From NCBI GenBank assembly GCA_049999725.1, contig JBNGIS010020523.1, forward strand, positions 48,695-93,785: a stretch of DNA of 45,091 nucleotides. The letters are read 5' to 3'. A program made the translations under genes and the position numbers. Below, piece by piece: positions 23,887-35,000 of this stretch. This stretch comes from Haplomitrium mnioides (taxonomy: Eukaryota > Marchantiophyta > Haplomitriopsida > Calobryales). Below the pieces are notes generated by a model that saw nothing but the letters and a program-made list of their open reading frames with translations, made no database searches and was not told the origin of the DNA. Numbering within the stretch: position 1 is the first letter of the stretch; each line of letters begins with the position of its first letter.

Positions 23887-24858
23887 TTATACAGGTGCAA
23901 TAACCAATTGCATAGATTCCGTATACTCTTTTCCAATCCTTAGAAAGAATAGCTTTTGAGAGAAAAACACGTCATGCTTTTGGCCATCAGCCATAGTCAC
24001 AACACTCCTTTTGATAGGCCTATATTTTGCTTTGATTATTTTAGCAAAACGTAGTGACATAAAATTTTCAAAACTCCCACTATCAACCAATATTCTACAA
24101 AAGTGCTCTTCAATCATACCATCAAGATGAAACAAGGTACCTCGAATTCTTGTTGGAATTTTAATTCCATTAGAGCTTGCAAGGTTTTGAGAACGTTGTT
24201 CGAATGGTTGATGATGAAATCTAACTTCTGTAGCCGTGAGTAATGAGTCATGCTGCTCTGCTATACGCATTGCTTCTTCTAATTGAGTACGCTCTCTCAT
24301 AGTAACTTCTATTCTCGTGCGAGGCTTCAATCCCCGAATAAAGCGGTCTAATGCTTCTTCTTCTCTTATATCAAGAATTTGCATAATTGTATCCTGAAAA
24401 TATGTCACATAACTTCTCATTGTACCAAGTTGCTTCAATTTGGCCAATCGATCTCTTGCTACTTTTGAAGCATTTACAACTCTAAATCTTGAAATCACTC
24501 CTTTTAACTCATGCCAAGAAACAATAGGAGCAACAAATCCACGTTGTGCTTGTTCTATTTGATGTCTCCACCAAGTCTTTGCAACTCCTTCTAATTGGCT
24601 TGCCGCAAATAGAATTTTCCGACTATCCTCTCTAATGTTTGTAGCTTCAAAATATTGTTCACACTCAAAAATAAAGTTCTCACAAGCACAACAAGTCACC
24701 TTTCCATCATTTGCTTTTGGTGTTGGAAATCGCCCATAACTCTCTTCTTCTCGAAACATTGCTCCTTCTTTTATTCTCACATCCAAAAGGCGTGAAAGAT
24801 GTTCAAGTCGTTGTTCCATTGCTTGAATCACCTCCTCTTGATTCTCCATGTAGCTCAT
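23887..24858 (-). pseudogene. Gag capsid region plus aspartic protease (part of gag-pol)
   Basis: Longest intact piece of the polyprotein. The open frame actually extends back to 24888, beginning with a TTG inside the PBS; the first ATG is at 24858 and a second at 24849. A Glu-rich N-terminus (ENQEEVIQAMEQRLEHL) precedes a Retrotrans_gag-type domain (about 24666-24334) with CEQYFEATNI, a WW pair in AKTWWRHQ, and RFIRGLKP. The protease active site is LVDSGS with its Asp at 24084, in a sequence that runs on to the first stop at 23887. The CCHC zinc knuckle normally found between capsid and protease is absent: only about 50 residues separate the two domains. That suggests an in-frame internal deletion. 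Capsid packaging and polyprotein cleavage would be the roles in an active element. Confidence 0.9.
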
Positions 24859-24875
24859 ACCAAAAATGAACCGTA

Positions 24876-24887
24876 GCTTTGATACCA
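24876..24887 (-). other. Primer-binding site, initiator tRNA-Met type
   Basis: One base inside the 5' LTR, the coding strand reads TGGTATCAAAGC. The usual plant initiator-Met PBS is TGGTATCAGAGC, so there is one mismatch (G to A). This is where the tRNA primer would anneal to start minus-strand DNA synthesis. Confidence 0.92.
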
Positions 24888-25075
24888 ATGTAAAAGAATC
24901 TCATAGACCAAATCCAAGTTAGTAAGAACTCATGGTGAACTCTAATAGAGTTCTTCAACCAAAAGCAACTCAAGGTCTAAGCTAAGACCAAGAGTGCAAG
25001 CAAAAGCCAAGCAACCAAAGAACCCGAGTGATTCGAGAAGAACTCCAAAATGAGGAGTGGGGCTAAGAAGCCCTT

Positions 25076-25084
25076 CTATTTATA
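25076..25084 (-). promoter_or_regulatory. LTR TATA box
   Basis: TATAAATAG on the coding strand, conserved in both LTRs (the other copy is at 20483-20491). It lies about 240 bp into the LTR, downstream of the repeated U3 motifs, so transcription would start some 25-35 bp further on, near 25045-25055. The G-rich/AAGAAGGGCTTCTTAGCCCC region follows it. The role is inferred from sequence and position. Confidence 0.7.
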
Positions 25085-25121
25085 CAAGAGAAGAGGGTGT
25101 CATCCCTCTTACATCACTTAC

Positions 25122-25254
25122 AAGTCACTTCTCATTTCAGCCTTAAGTGTGACTTTCTACCAATAGTGACTTCAAATGCAAGTAACCTAAAAGTGACTCT
25201 TCACCAAAAGTGACTTCAAAGGCAAGTATTCCAATCTTACGCTAAAAGTGACTC
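25122..25254 (-). promoter_or_regulatory. U3 repeated AAGTGACTT-type motifs
   Basis: On the plus strand, AAAAGTGACT appears at about 25189, 25206 and 25243, with degenerate copies around 25147 and 25164. The inverted form AAGTCACTT is at 25122-25130. The cluster lies upstream of the TATA box with respect to element transcription and is kept in the other LTR (20532-20662). Such short U3 repeats often act as enhancer elements in plant LTRs; that function here is inference. Confidence 0.55.
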
Positions 25255-25321
25255 ACTACCATTTCCTTCACTCCTCTCTATTTTGTTATAAATAGCACAA
25301 CCTTATACTTGTACTATTACA

Positions 25322-25326
25322 ATTGA
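25322..25326. repeat. Target-site duplication, right copy (ATTGA)
   Basis: ATTGA directly follows the terminal CA of the right LTR. The next bases, TGTATCATGCTC, continue the satellite monomer, so removing the element and one ATTGA restores an uninterrupted unit. Confidence 0.95.
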
Positions 25327-27200
25327 TGTATCATGCTCTTATACAACAGAACATCAACGCTATAACAAGTGGGCCTAGTCATATCCTCGTACCACCATTG
25401 TCGAAATCGCTCCCATACAATCGTACAACCCCTATCAAGATACAATATACCATTGATGTATCATACTCTTCTACAATAGAACATCATTACTATAACAAGT
25501 GGTCGAGTCGTGTCCTCGTAGCACCATTGTGGAAATAGCTCCAATACAACTATACATCCACTATCAAGTTACAATATACCATTGATGTATCATACTCTTT
25601 TACAACAGAACATCATCGCTACAACAAGTGGGTCCAGTTGTGTCCTCGTAGCACCGTTGTCGAAATAGCTCCCACACAAACATATATCCACTATCAAGTT
25701 ACAATATATCATTGATGCATCATACTCTTATACAACAGAACATCATCGCTATAACAAGTAGGTCCAGTCGTGTCCTCGTAGCACCCTTGCCAAAATAGCT
25801 ACCATACAACCATACATCCAATATCAAGTTACAATATACCATTGATGTATCATACTCTTATACAACAGAACATCATCGCCATAAAAAGTGAGCCTAGTCG
25901 TGTCCTCGTAGCACTATTGTGGAAATAGCTCCCACACAACCATACATCCACTATCAAGTTACAATATACCATTGATGGATCATACTCTTAAACAACAGAA
26001 CATCATCGCTATAACAAGTGCGCCAAGTCGTGTCCTCATAGCACCGTTGTCGAAATAGCTCCCATACAACTATACACCCACTATCAAGTTACAACATACC
26101 ATTGATGTATCATACTCTTTTGCAACAGAACATCAACGCTATAACAAGTGGGCCTAGTCATGTCCTCGTACCACCGTTGTTGAAATAGCTTAGATACAAC
26201 CATACATCCTCTATGAAGATACAATATACCATTGATGTATCATAGTCTTGTACAATAGAACATTATCGCTATAGGAAGTGGCCAAGTCCTGTCCTTGTAG
26301 CACTGTTGTCAAAATAGCTCCGATACAACCATACATCCACCATCAAGTTACAATATACCATTGATGTATCATGCTCTTACACAACAGAACATGAACGCTA
26401 TAACAAGTGGGCCTAGTCGTGTCCTCATACCAGCGTTGTGGAAATAGCTCCAATACAACCATACATCCATATCAAGTTACAATATACCATTGATGTATCA
26501 TACTTTTATACAATGGAACATCATCGCTACAACAAGTGGGCCCAAGCACGTCCTCGTAGCACCGTTGTCGAAATATATCTCATACCACCATGCATCAACT
26601 AATAAGTTGCAAAATACCATTGATGTATCATACTCTTATATAACAAAATATCATCGCTATAACAAGTGGGCGTAGTCGTGTCCTCGCAGCACCGTTCTCG
26701 AAATAGCTCCCATACAACCATACACAATCATACATCCACTATCAAGTTACAATATACCATTGATGCATCATACATATATACAACAGAACATCATCGCTAT
26801 AACAAGTGGGCCTAGTCCTGTCTTCGTTGAACCATTGTTGAAATAGCTCCCATCCAACCATACATCCACTATCAACTTACAACATACCGATCATGAATCA
26901 TACTCTGTTACAACAGAACATCATCGCTATAACAAGTAGGCCTAGTTGTGTCCTCGTAGCACCATTTTCGAAATGGCTCCCATACAACCTTACATCCACT
27001 ATCAAGCTACAATATACCATTGATGTATCATAATCTAATACAATAGAACATCATCGCTATATCAAGTGGCTCACTCATATCCTCGTAGCACTGTTGTCAA
27101 AAAAGCTCCCATAAAAACATATATCCACTATCAAGTTACAATATATCATTGATGTATCATACTCTTATACAACAAAACATCATCGCTACAACAAGTGGGT

Positions 27201-30200
27201 CCAAACGTGTCTTTGTAGCACTGTCGTCGAAATAGCTGCCATACAACCATACATCCAATATCAAGTTACAATATACCATTAACGTATCATACTCTTATGC
27301 AACAGAACATCATTGCCACAACAAGTGAGCCTGGTCGTGTCCTGGTAGTACCATTGTCCCAATAGCTCCCACAGCACCATACATCCACTATCAAGTTACA
27401 GTATACCATTGATGGATCATATTCTTATACAACAGAACATCATCGCTATAAACAAGTGGGCCCAGTCGTGTCCTTATAGCACGGTTGTCCAAATAGCTCC
27501 CGTCCAACCATACCTTCACAAGCAAGTAACAATATACCATTGATGTATTATACTCTCTTAAAACATAACATCATTGCTATGACAAGTGGCCGAGTCGTCT
27601 CCTTGCAGGACCGTTGTTAAAATATCTCTGATACAACCATACATCTACTATCAAGTTGCAATATACCATTCATGTATCATGTTGTTATACAAAAGAACAT
27701 TAGTGCTATAACAAGTGCGCCTAGTCATGTCCTCGTAGCACCGTTGTCGAAACATACAACCATACATCCACTATCAAGCTACAACATACTATTGATGGAT
27801 CATATTCTTATACAACAAAACATCACCGCTACAACAAGTGGGCTCAATCGTGTACTCATAGCACGGTTTTCAAAATAGCTTCCATGCAGCCATACATGCA
27901 CTATTAAGTTACATCATTCCATTGATGTATCATACTGTTACACGACATAACATCATGGCTATAACAATTGGGCTCAGTTGTGTCCTTGTAGCATTGTTGT
28001 TGAAATAGCTCCCATGCAACCATACATCCACTATCAAGTTACAATATACCATTGATGTATCATACTCTTATACAACAGAACATCATCACCATCACAAGTG
28101 GGCCTAGTCGTGTCTCCTTAGCACCGTTGTTGAAAAAGCTCCCATACAACCATACATCCACTCTCAAGCTACAATATACCATTGATGTTTCTTACTGTTA
28201 TACAATAGAACATCATCGCTATAACAAGAGGACCAAGTCGTGTCCTCATAGCAAAGTTGTCATAATACCTCCAATAGAACCATACATTCACTATGAAGTT
28301 ACAAGATACCATTGATGTATCATACTCTTATACAACAGAACATCATCGCTAAAACAAGTTGACCTAGTCGTGTTCTCGTAGCACCGTTGTCGAAATAGCT
28401 CCCATACAACCACACATCCACTATCAAGTTACAATATACCATTGACATATCATACTCTTATGCAACAAAACATAATGGCTATAGCATGTTGGCCCATTCG
28501 TGTCCTCGTGGCATCGTCGTCGAAATAGCTCTCATGCAATTATACATCCACGATCAAGTTGCAATATATCACTGATGTATCATACTCTTATACAACAAAA
28601 CATGATCGCGATAACAAGTGGGTCCAAACGTGTCCTCGTAGCACCGTTATCGAAACAGCTGCCATACAACCATACATCCAACATCAAGTTACAATATACC
28701 ACTAATGTATCATACTCTCATACAACAGAACATCATTGCCATAACAAGTGAGCCTAATCGTTTGGTCGTAGTACCATTGTCGAAATAGTCCCACATAGCC
28801 ATACATCCACTATCAAGTTACAACATATCATTGATGGATCATACCTTTATACAACAGAACATCATTGCTAAAACAAGTTGGCCCAGTCTTGTCCTTGTAG
28901 CACCATTGTGGAAATAGCTCCCATGCAGCCATACATCCACCATCAAGCTACAATACACCATTCATGTATCATACCCTTTTACAATAGAACATCATCGCTA
29001 TAACAAGTTGGCCCAGTCATGTCCTCGTAGCACGGTTGTCAAAATAGCTTCCATGCAACCATACATGCACTATCAAGTTATATCTTACCATTGATGTATC
29101 ATACTGTTACACGACATAACATCATGGCTATAACAAGTGGGCCCAGTTGTGTCTTTGTAGCATTGTTGTTGAAACAGCTCCCATGCAACCATACATCCAC
29201 TATCAAGTTACAATATACCATTGATGTATCATACTCTTATACAACAGAACATCATCGCTATAACAAGTGGGCCTAGTCATGTCCTCGTAACACCGTTGTC
29301 GAAATAGCTCCCATACAACGATACATCCACTATCAAGTTATAACATACCATTGATGTATCATAGACTTATGCAAGAAAACATCATCCCCATCACAAGTGG
29401 GACTAGTTGTGTCCTTGTAGCACCATTGTCGAAATAGCTTCCATGCAACCATACATCCGCTCTCAAGTTAGAATATACCATTGATGTATCTTGCTCTTGT
29501 ACAATAGAAAATCATTGCTATAACAAGTGGGCCAAGTCGTGTCCTCATAGCAACGTTGTCAAAATACCTCCAATAGAACCATACATCCACTATGAAGTTA
29601 CATTATACCAGTGATGTATCATACTCTTGTTCAACAGAACATCATCGTTAAAACAAGTGGGCCTTGTTGTGTTCTGGTAGCACTGTTGTCGAAATAACTC
29701 TCATACAACTACACATCCACTATCAAGTTACAATATACCATTGATATATCATACTGTGATGCAACAGAACATCATCGCTATAACAAGTGGGCTCAGCCGT
29801 GTCCTCGTTGCACCGTCATCAAAATAGCTCTCAGGCAGCCATACATACACGATCAAGTTACAGTATATCATTGATGTACTACACTCTTTTACAACAAAAC
29901 ATCATCGCTATAACAAGTGAGTCCAAATGTGTCCTCTTAGCACCATTGTTGAAATAGCTACCATACAACCATACATCCAATATCAAGTTGCAATATACCA
30001 TTAATGTATCATACTCTTATACAACATATCATTGCGATAACAAGTGAGCCTAGTTGTGTCCTCATACTACCATTGTCGAAATAGCTCCCACACAACCATA
30101 CATCCGCTATCAAGTTACAATATACCATTGATGGATGATACTCTTATACAACAAAACATCAATGCTATAACAAGTGCGCCCAGTCGTGTCCTCGTGACAC

Positions 30201-30250
30201 CATTGTCGAAATGCCTCCCATGCAATCATACATCCAATATCAAGTTACAA
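27201..30250 (+). repeat. Three copies of a 10-11-monomer block (block D)
   Basis: The mark CCAAACGTG (or CCAAATGTG) followed by CTGCCATACAACC / CATCCAANATC and then a CATTGCNANAACAAGTGAGCC unit occurs at 27201, 28624 and 29923 (steps 1423 and 1299 bp). Between them, GTTACACGACATAACATCATGG recurs at 27937 and 29106, CCTCCAATAGAACC at 28268 and 29567 (1299), and TGTTCTNGTAGCAC at 28371 and 29670 (1299). The agreement of several steps at 1299 bp (ten monomers) shows block copying. Confidence 0.85.
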
Positions 30251-31320
30251 TATACCATTGATGTATCATACTCTTATACAACAGAACATCATCGCTATAG
30301 CAAGTGGTCCCAGTCATGTCCTCGTAGCACCGTTGTCGAAATAGCTTCGATACAACCATACATCCACTATCAAGTTACAATATACCATTGATCTATTAAA
30401 CCCTTTCACAAGAGAACATCATCGCTATGACTAGTGGCCTAGTTGTGTCCTCGTAGCACCGTTGTCAAAAAAGCTTCCATGCAAACATACATCTACTATC
30501 AAGTTACAATATACCATTGATGTATCATGCTCTTATACAACAGAACATCAACGCTCCAACAAGTGGGCCTAGTCATGTCCTCATACCACCGTTGTCAAAA
30601 TAGCTCCCATACAATCATACATCCCCTATCAAAGTACAATATATCATTGATGTATCATACTCTTTTACAATAGAACATCATCGCTATAACCAGTGGCCGA
30701 GTCGTGTCCTCGTAGCATCGTTGTCGAAATAGCTCTGATGCAACCATGCATCCACTATCAAGTTACAGTATACCATTGATGTATCATACTGTTTTACAAC
30801 AGAACATCATCGCTAAAACAAGTAGGCCCAGTCGTGTCCTCGTAGCACCATTGTCAAAATAGCTCCCATACAACCATATATCCACTATCAAGCTATAATA
30901 TACTATTGATGTATCACACTCTTTTACAACAGAACATCATCGCCATGACAAGTGGGTCTAGTCGTATCCTCGTAGCATCATTGTCAAAATAGCTGCCATG
31001 CAACCATACATCCAACATCAAGTTACAATCTTCCATTAATATATCATACTATTTTACAATAGAACATCATCGTCAAAGCAAGTGGGCCCAGTCGTGTCCT
31101 CGTAGTACCATTGTCAAAATACCTCCCACATGACTATACATCTACTATCAAGCTACATTACACCACTGATGGATAACACTCTTCTACAATAGAACATCAT
31201 TGCTATAATAAGTGGGTGCAGTTGTGTCCTCGTAGCATCGTTGTCAAAATACCTCCCACACAACCATACATCCACTATCAAGTTACAACAAACCATTAAT
31301 GTATCATACTCTTTTTCAAC

Positions 31321-34300
31321 AGAACATTATCGCTGTGACAAGTGGCCTTGTCGTGGAGTCATAGCACGGTTGTTGAAATAGCTCCTATAGAACTATACAT
31401 CCACTATCAAGTTACAATATAACATTGATGTATCATTCTCTTACACAATAGAACATCATGGCTACAACAAGTGGGGCTAGTTATGTCCTCTTAGCCCCGT
31501 AGTCAAAAAAGATCCCATACAACCATACATCCATTATCAAGTTACAATATACCATTGGTGTATCATACTCTTATACAACATAACATCATCGCCAAAACAA
31601 GTGGGCCCAGTCGTGTCCTTGTAGCACCGTTGTCGAAATAGCTCCAATACAACCATACATCCACTAGGAAGTTACAATATACCATTGATCTATTATACTC
31701 TTATACAAGAGAACATCATCACTATGACTAGTAGCCCAGTCGTGTTCTCGTAGCACCATTGTCGAAATAGCTCCCATACAACCATACATCACATATCAAA
31801 ATACAATATACCATTGATGTATCATACTCTTTTACAATAGAACATCATCGCTATAGCCAGTAGCCGAGTCGTGTTCTTATAGCACCATTGTCGAAATAGC
31901 TCCGATACAACCATGCATCCACTATCAAGTTACAGTATACCATTGATGTATCATACTCTTTAACAACAAAACATCATCGCTATAATAAGTAGGCCCAGTC
32001 ATGTCCTCATAGCACCGTTGTCGAAATAGCTCCCATACAACCATAAATCCACTATCAAGCTACAATGTACCATTGATGTGTCATACTCTTTTACGATAGA
32101 ACATCATCGCTATAACAAGTGGGTCCAGTCGTGTCCTCGTAGCACCATTGTCGAAATACCTCCCATACAACCATACATCCATTATCAAGTTACAATATTC
32201 CATTAATGTATCATACTCTTATACAACATAACATCATTGTAAAAACAAGTGGGCCCAGTTGTGTCCTCATAGTACCATTGTCAAACTAGCTCCCTTACGA
32301 CAATACATCTACTATCAAGCTCCAATACACCATTGATTGATCATACTCTTATGCAACATGACATCATCACTATAACAAGTGGGCCCAGTTGTGTCCTCGT
32401 AGCACCGTTTTTGAAATAGCTCCCATGCAACCATACATCCACTATAAAGTTACAATATACCATTGATGCATTTTACTCTTTTACAACACAACATCATCGC
32501 TATAACAATTGGGTCAAGTTGTGTCCTTGTAGCACCATTGTCAAAATAGCTCCCATACAACCATACATTCACTATAAAGTTACCATATACCATTAATGTA
32601 TCATACTCTTATACAACGGAATATCATCGCTATAACAAGTGGCCAAGTCGTGCCGTCGTAGCACCGTTGTTCAAATAGCTACCATACAACTATACATCCA
32701 GTATCAAGTTACAATTCAACAGTGATGCATTATACTCTTGTACAACATAACATCATTGCAATAAAAAGTGAGCTTAATCGTGTCCTCGTAGCCCCGTTGT
32801 CGCAAAAGCTCCCCTAAAACGATACATCCACAATCAAGTTACAATATGCTTGTGATGTATCATACTCTTGTACAAAAGAACATCATTGCTATAGCAAGTA
32901 GGCGCAAACATGTCTTTGTAGCACCATTGTCGAAATAGCTCTCATACAACCATATATCCACTATCAAGTTACAATGCACCATTGATGTATCATACTCTTC
33001 TACAACAAAACATCATCGCTAAAAGAAGTGGGCGCAGTCGTATCCTCACAGCATCGTTGTCGAAATACCTATCACACAACCATACATCCACTATCAAGTT
33101 ACAACAAACCATTAATGCATCATACTCTTTTTCAACAAAACATTATCGTTGTGACAAGTGACCTTGTCATGACAAGTGACCTTGTCATGGAGTCATAGCA
33201 CTGTTGTTGAAATAGCTCCCATACAACTATACATCCACTATCAAGTTACAATATAACATTGATGTATCATTTTCTTATACAACAGAACATTATGGCTACA
33301 ACAAGTGGGGCTAGTTATGTCCTCTTAGCCTCGCAGTCAAAATAGCTCCCATACAACCATACATCCATCATCAAGTTTTAATATACCATTGATGTATCAT
33401 ACTCTTATACAACATAACAACATCGCTAAAACAAATGGGTCCAGTCGTGTCCTCATAGCACTGTTGTCGAAATAGCTCCCATACAACCATACATCCACTA
33501 TGAAGTTAGAATATACCATTGATCTATTATACTCTTATACAAGAGAACATCATCGCTATGACTAGTGGCCTAGTTGTGTCCTTGTAGCACCGTTGTTGAA
33601 ATAGCTCCCATACAACCATATATCTACTATCAAGCTACAATATACCATTGATGTATCACACTCTTTTACAACAGAACATCATCGCTACAACAAGTGGGTC
33701 CTGTGGTGTCCTCGTAGCACCGTTGTCAAAATAGCTCCCATCCAACCATACATCCAATATCAAGTTACAATATTCCATTAATGTATCATACTCTTATACA
33801 ACAGAACACCATCGTCAAAACAAGTGGGCCCAATCGTGTCCTCGTAGTACCATTGTCAAAATAGCTCCCACACAACTATACATCCACTATCAAGTTACAA
33901 TATACCATTGATGGATCATACTCTTATACAACATGACATCATCGCTATAACAAGTGGGCCCAGTTGTGTCCTCGTAGCACCGTTTTCAAAATAGATCCCA
34001 TGCAACTTTACATCCACTATCAAGTTACAATATACCATTGATGCATCATACTCTTTTACAACACAACATCATCGCTATAGCAAGTGGGTCCAGTTGTGTC
34101 CTCGTAGCACGGTTGTCAAAATAGCTCCTATACAGCCATACATTCACACTCGAGTTACAATATACCATTAATGTATCATACTCTTATACAATAGAATATC
34201 ATCACTATAACAAGTGGCCAAGTCGTGTCGTCGTAGCACCGTTGTTCAAAGAGCTACTGTACAATCATACATCCAGTATCAAGCTAAATATAATAGTGAT

Positions 34301-35000
34301 GTATCATACTTTTGTACAACAAAACATCATTGTCATAAAAGGTGAGCCCAATTGTGTCCTCGTAGCCACGTTGTCGCAAAAGCTCATATACAACGATACA
34401 TTCACAATCAACTTACAATATACCTATGATGTATCACACTCTTGTACAATAGAACATCATTGCTATAGCAAGTGGGCGCAAACGTGTCCTCGTAGCACTA
34501 TTGTCGAAATAGCTCTCATACAACCATATATGCACCATCAAGTTCCAATATACCATTGATGTATGACACTCTTCTACAACTAAACATCATCGCTATAATA
34601 AGTGGGCGCAATCGTGTCCTCGTAGCATTGTTGTCAAAATACCTCCCACACAACCATACATCCACAATCAAGTTACAATATACCATTATTGTATCATACT
34701 CTTTTTCAACATAACATTTTCGTTGTGACAAGTGGCCTTGTCGTGGCGTCCTAGCACCGTTGTTGAAATAGCTCCCATACAACTATACATCCAGTATCAA
34801 GTTACAATGTAACATTGATGCATCATTTTCTTATACAACATAACATCATGGCTACAACAAGTGGGGCTAGTCATGTCCTCTTAGCCCCGCAGTCAAAATA
34901 GCTCCGATACAACCATACATCCATTATAGTGTTACAATATACCATTGATGCATCATACTCTTATACAACACAACATCATTGCTATAACAAGTACCCCAGT
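31321..35000 (+). repeat. Three copies of a 12-14-monomer block (block E)
   Basis: A GTGACAAGTGGCCTTGTC unit followed by GTGGGGCTAG and CTCTTAGCCCCG occurs with GTGGGGCTAG at 31471, 33305 and 34861 (steps 1834 and 1556). Other marks repeat within: GATCTATTATACTC with CTATGACTAGT near 31689 and 33511, and CGCAAAAGCT at 32801 and 34375 (1574), the last with another related unit near 38414. Steps are close to 14 and 12 monomers. Confidence 0.83.
33153..33188 (+). repeat. 18-bp tandem duplication with inverted-repeat content
   Basis: GACAAGTGACCTTGTCAT is repeated twice back to back. Each copy sits in an inverted repeat (ATGACAAG / CTTGTCAT around TGAC). The single-copy version of this unit is seen at about 31336 and 34725, so the duplication is specific to this place. 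Confidence 0.85.

Larger units (their letters stand above)
20778..24858 (-). pseudogene. Gag-pol polyprotein pseudogene (chromovirus)
   Basis: One reading frame runs from the first ATG after the PBS (24858) to about 21246, carrying gag, protease, RT, RNase H and integrase. The C-terminal integrase tail and chromodomain continue in the next frame after a one-base slip. In-frame stops lie at 23887-23889, 23818-23820, 23107-23109, 22726-22728, 22600-22602, 22198-22200, 22054-22056, 21253-21255 and 20826-20828, with another at 20775-20777 that may be the natural end. The slip is in a run of six T (plus strand) at 21240-21245, one base longer than the frame needs. Coding resemblance continues without a gap across each stop, so these are point lesions. 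No full-length product can be made; any mobilisation would need proteins from a relative. Confidence 0.95.
20296..25321 (-). mobile_element. Degenerate Ty3/gypsy chromovirus LTR retrotransposon (Reina-like size)
   Basis: A complete element by structure, 5026 bp, lies with its coding strand on minus. The order on minus is 5' LTR (24889-25321), PBS, gag, protease, reverse transcriptase, RNase H, integrase, chromodomain, PPT and 3' LTR (20296-20728). Protease before RT and integrase after RNase H define Ty3/gypsy, and the terminal chromodomain defines a chromovirus. The short LTRs, total size near 5 kb, single gag-pol frame and initiator-Met PBS resemble the Reina clade, but a tree would be needed to place it. 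The flanks are ATTGA on both sides and the satellite phase continues across the insertion. At least nine in-frame stops and one frameshift make it non-autonomous. LTR divergence of about 7.4% suggests an insertion a few million years old, if a grass-type rate near 1.3e-8 per site per year applies. Confidence 0.96.
24889..25321 (-). repeat. 5' LTR (433 bp)
   Basis: Begins TG and ends CA (read on either strand) and pairs with 20296-20728 over its full length without indels. On the coding strand it reads U3 (from 25321), then a TATA-like box at 25084-25076, then R/U5 down to 24889, followed at once by the PBS. It holds a perfect inverted repeat, GAACTCTAATAGAGTTC, at 24937-24953 and repeated AAGTGACTT motifs in U3. 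Confidence 0.96.

Noticed and set aside
28090-28140. Possible RNA polymerase III A-box and B-box in the monomer (AACAAGTGGG and TTGTCGAAATAG)
   Set aside because: The B-box core GGTTCGANNCC is interrupted in the consensus, and there is no tRNA fold or T-run terminator. The likeness is probably chance.
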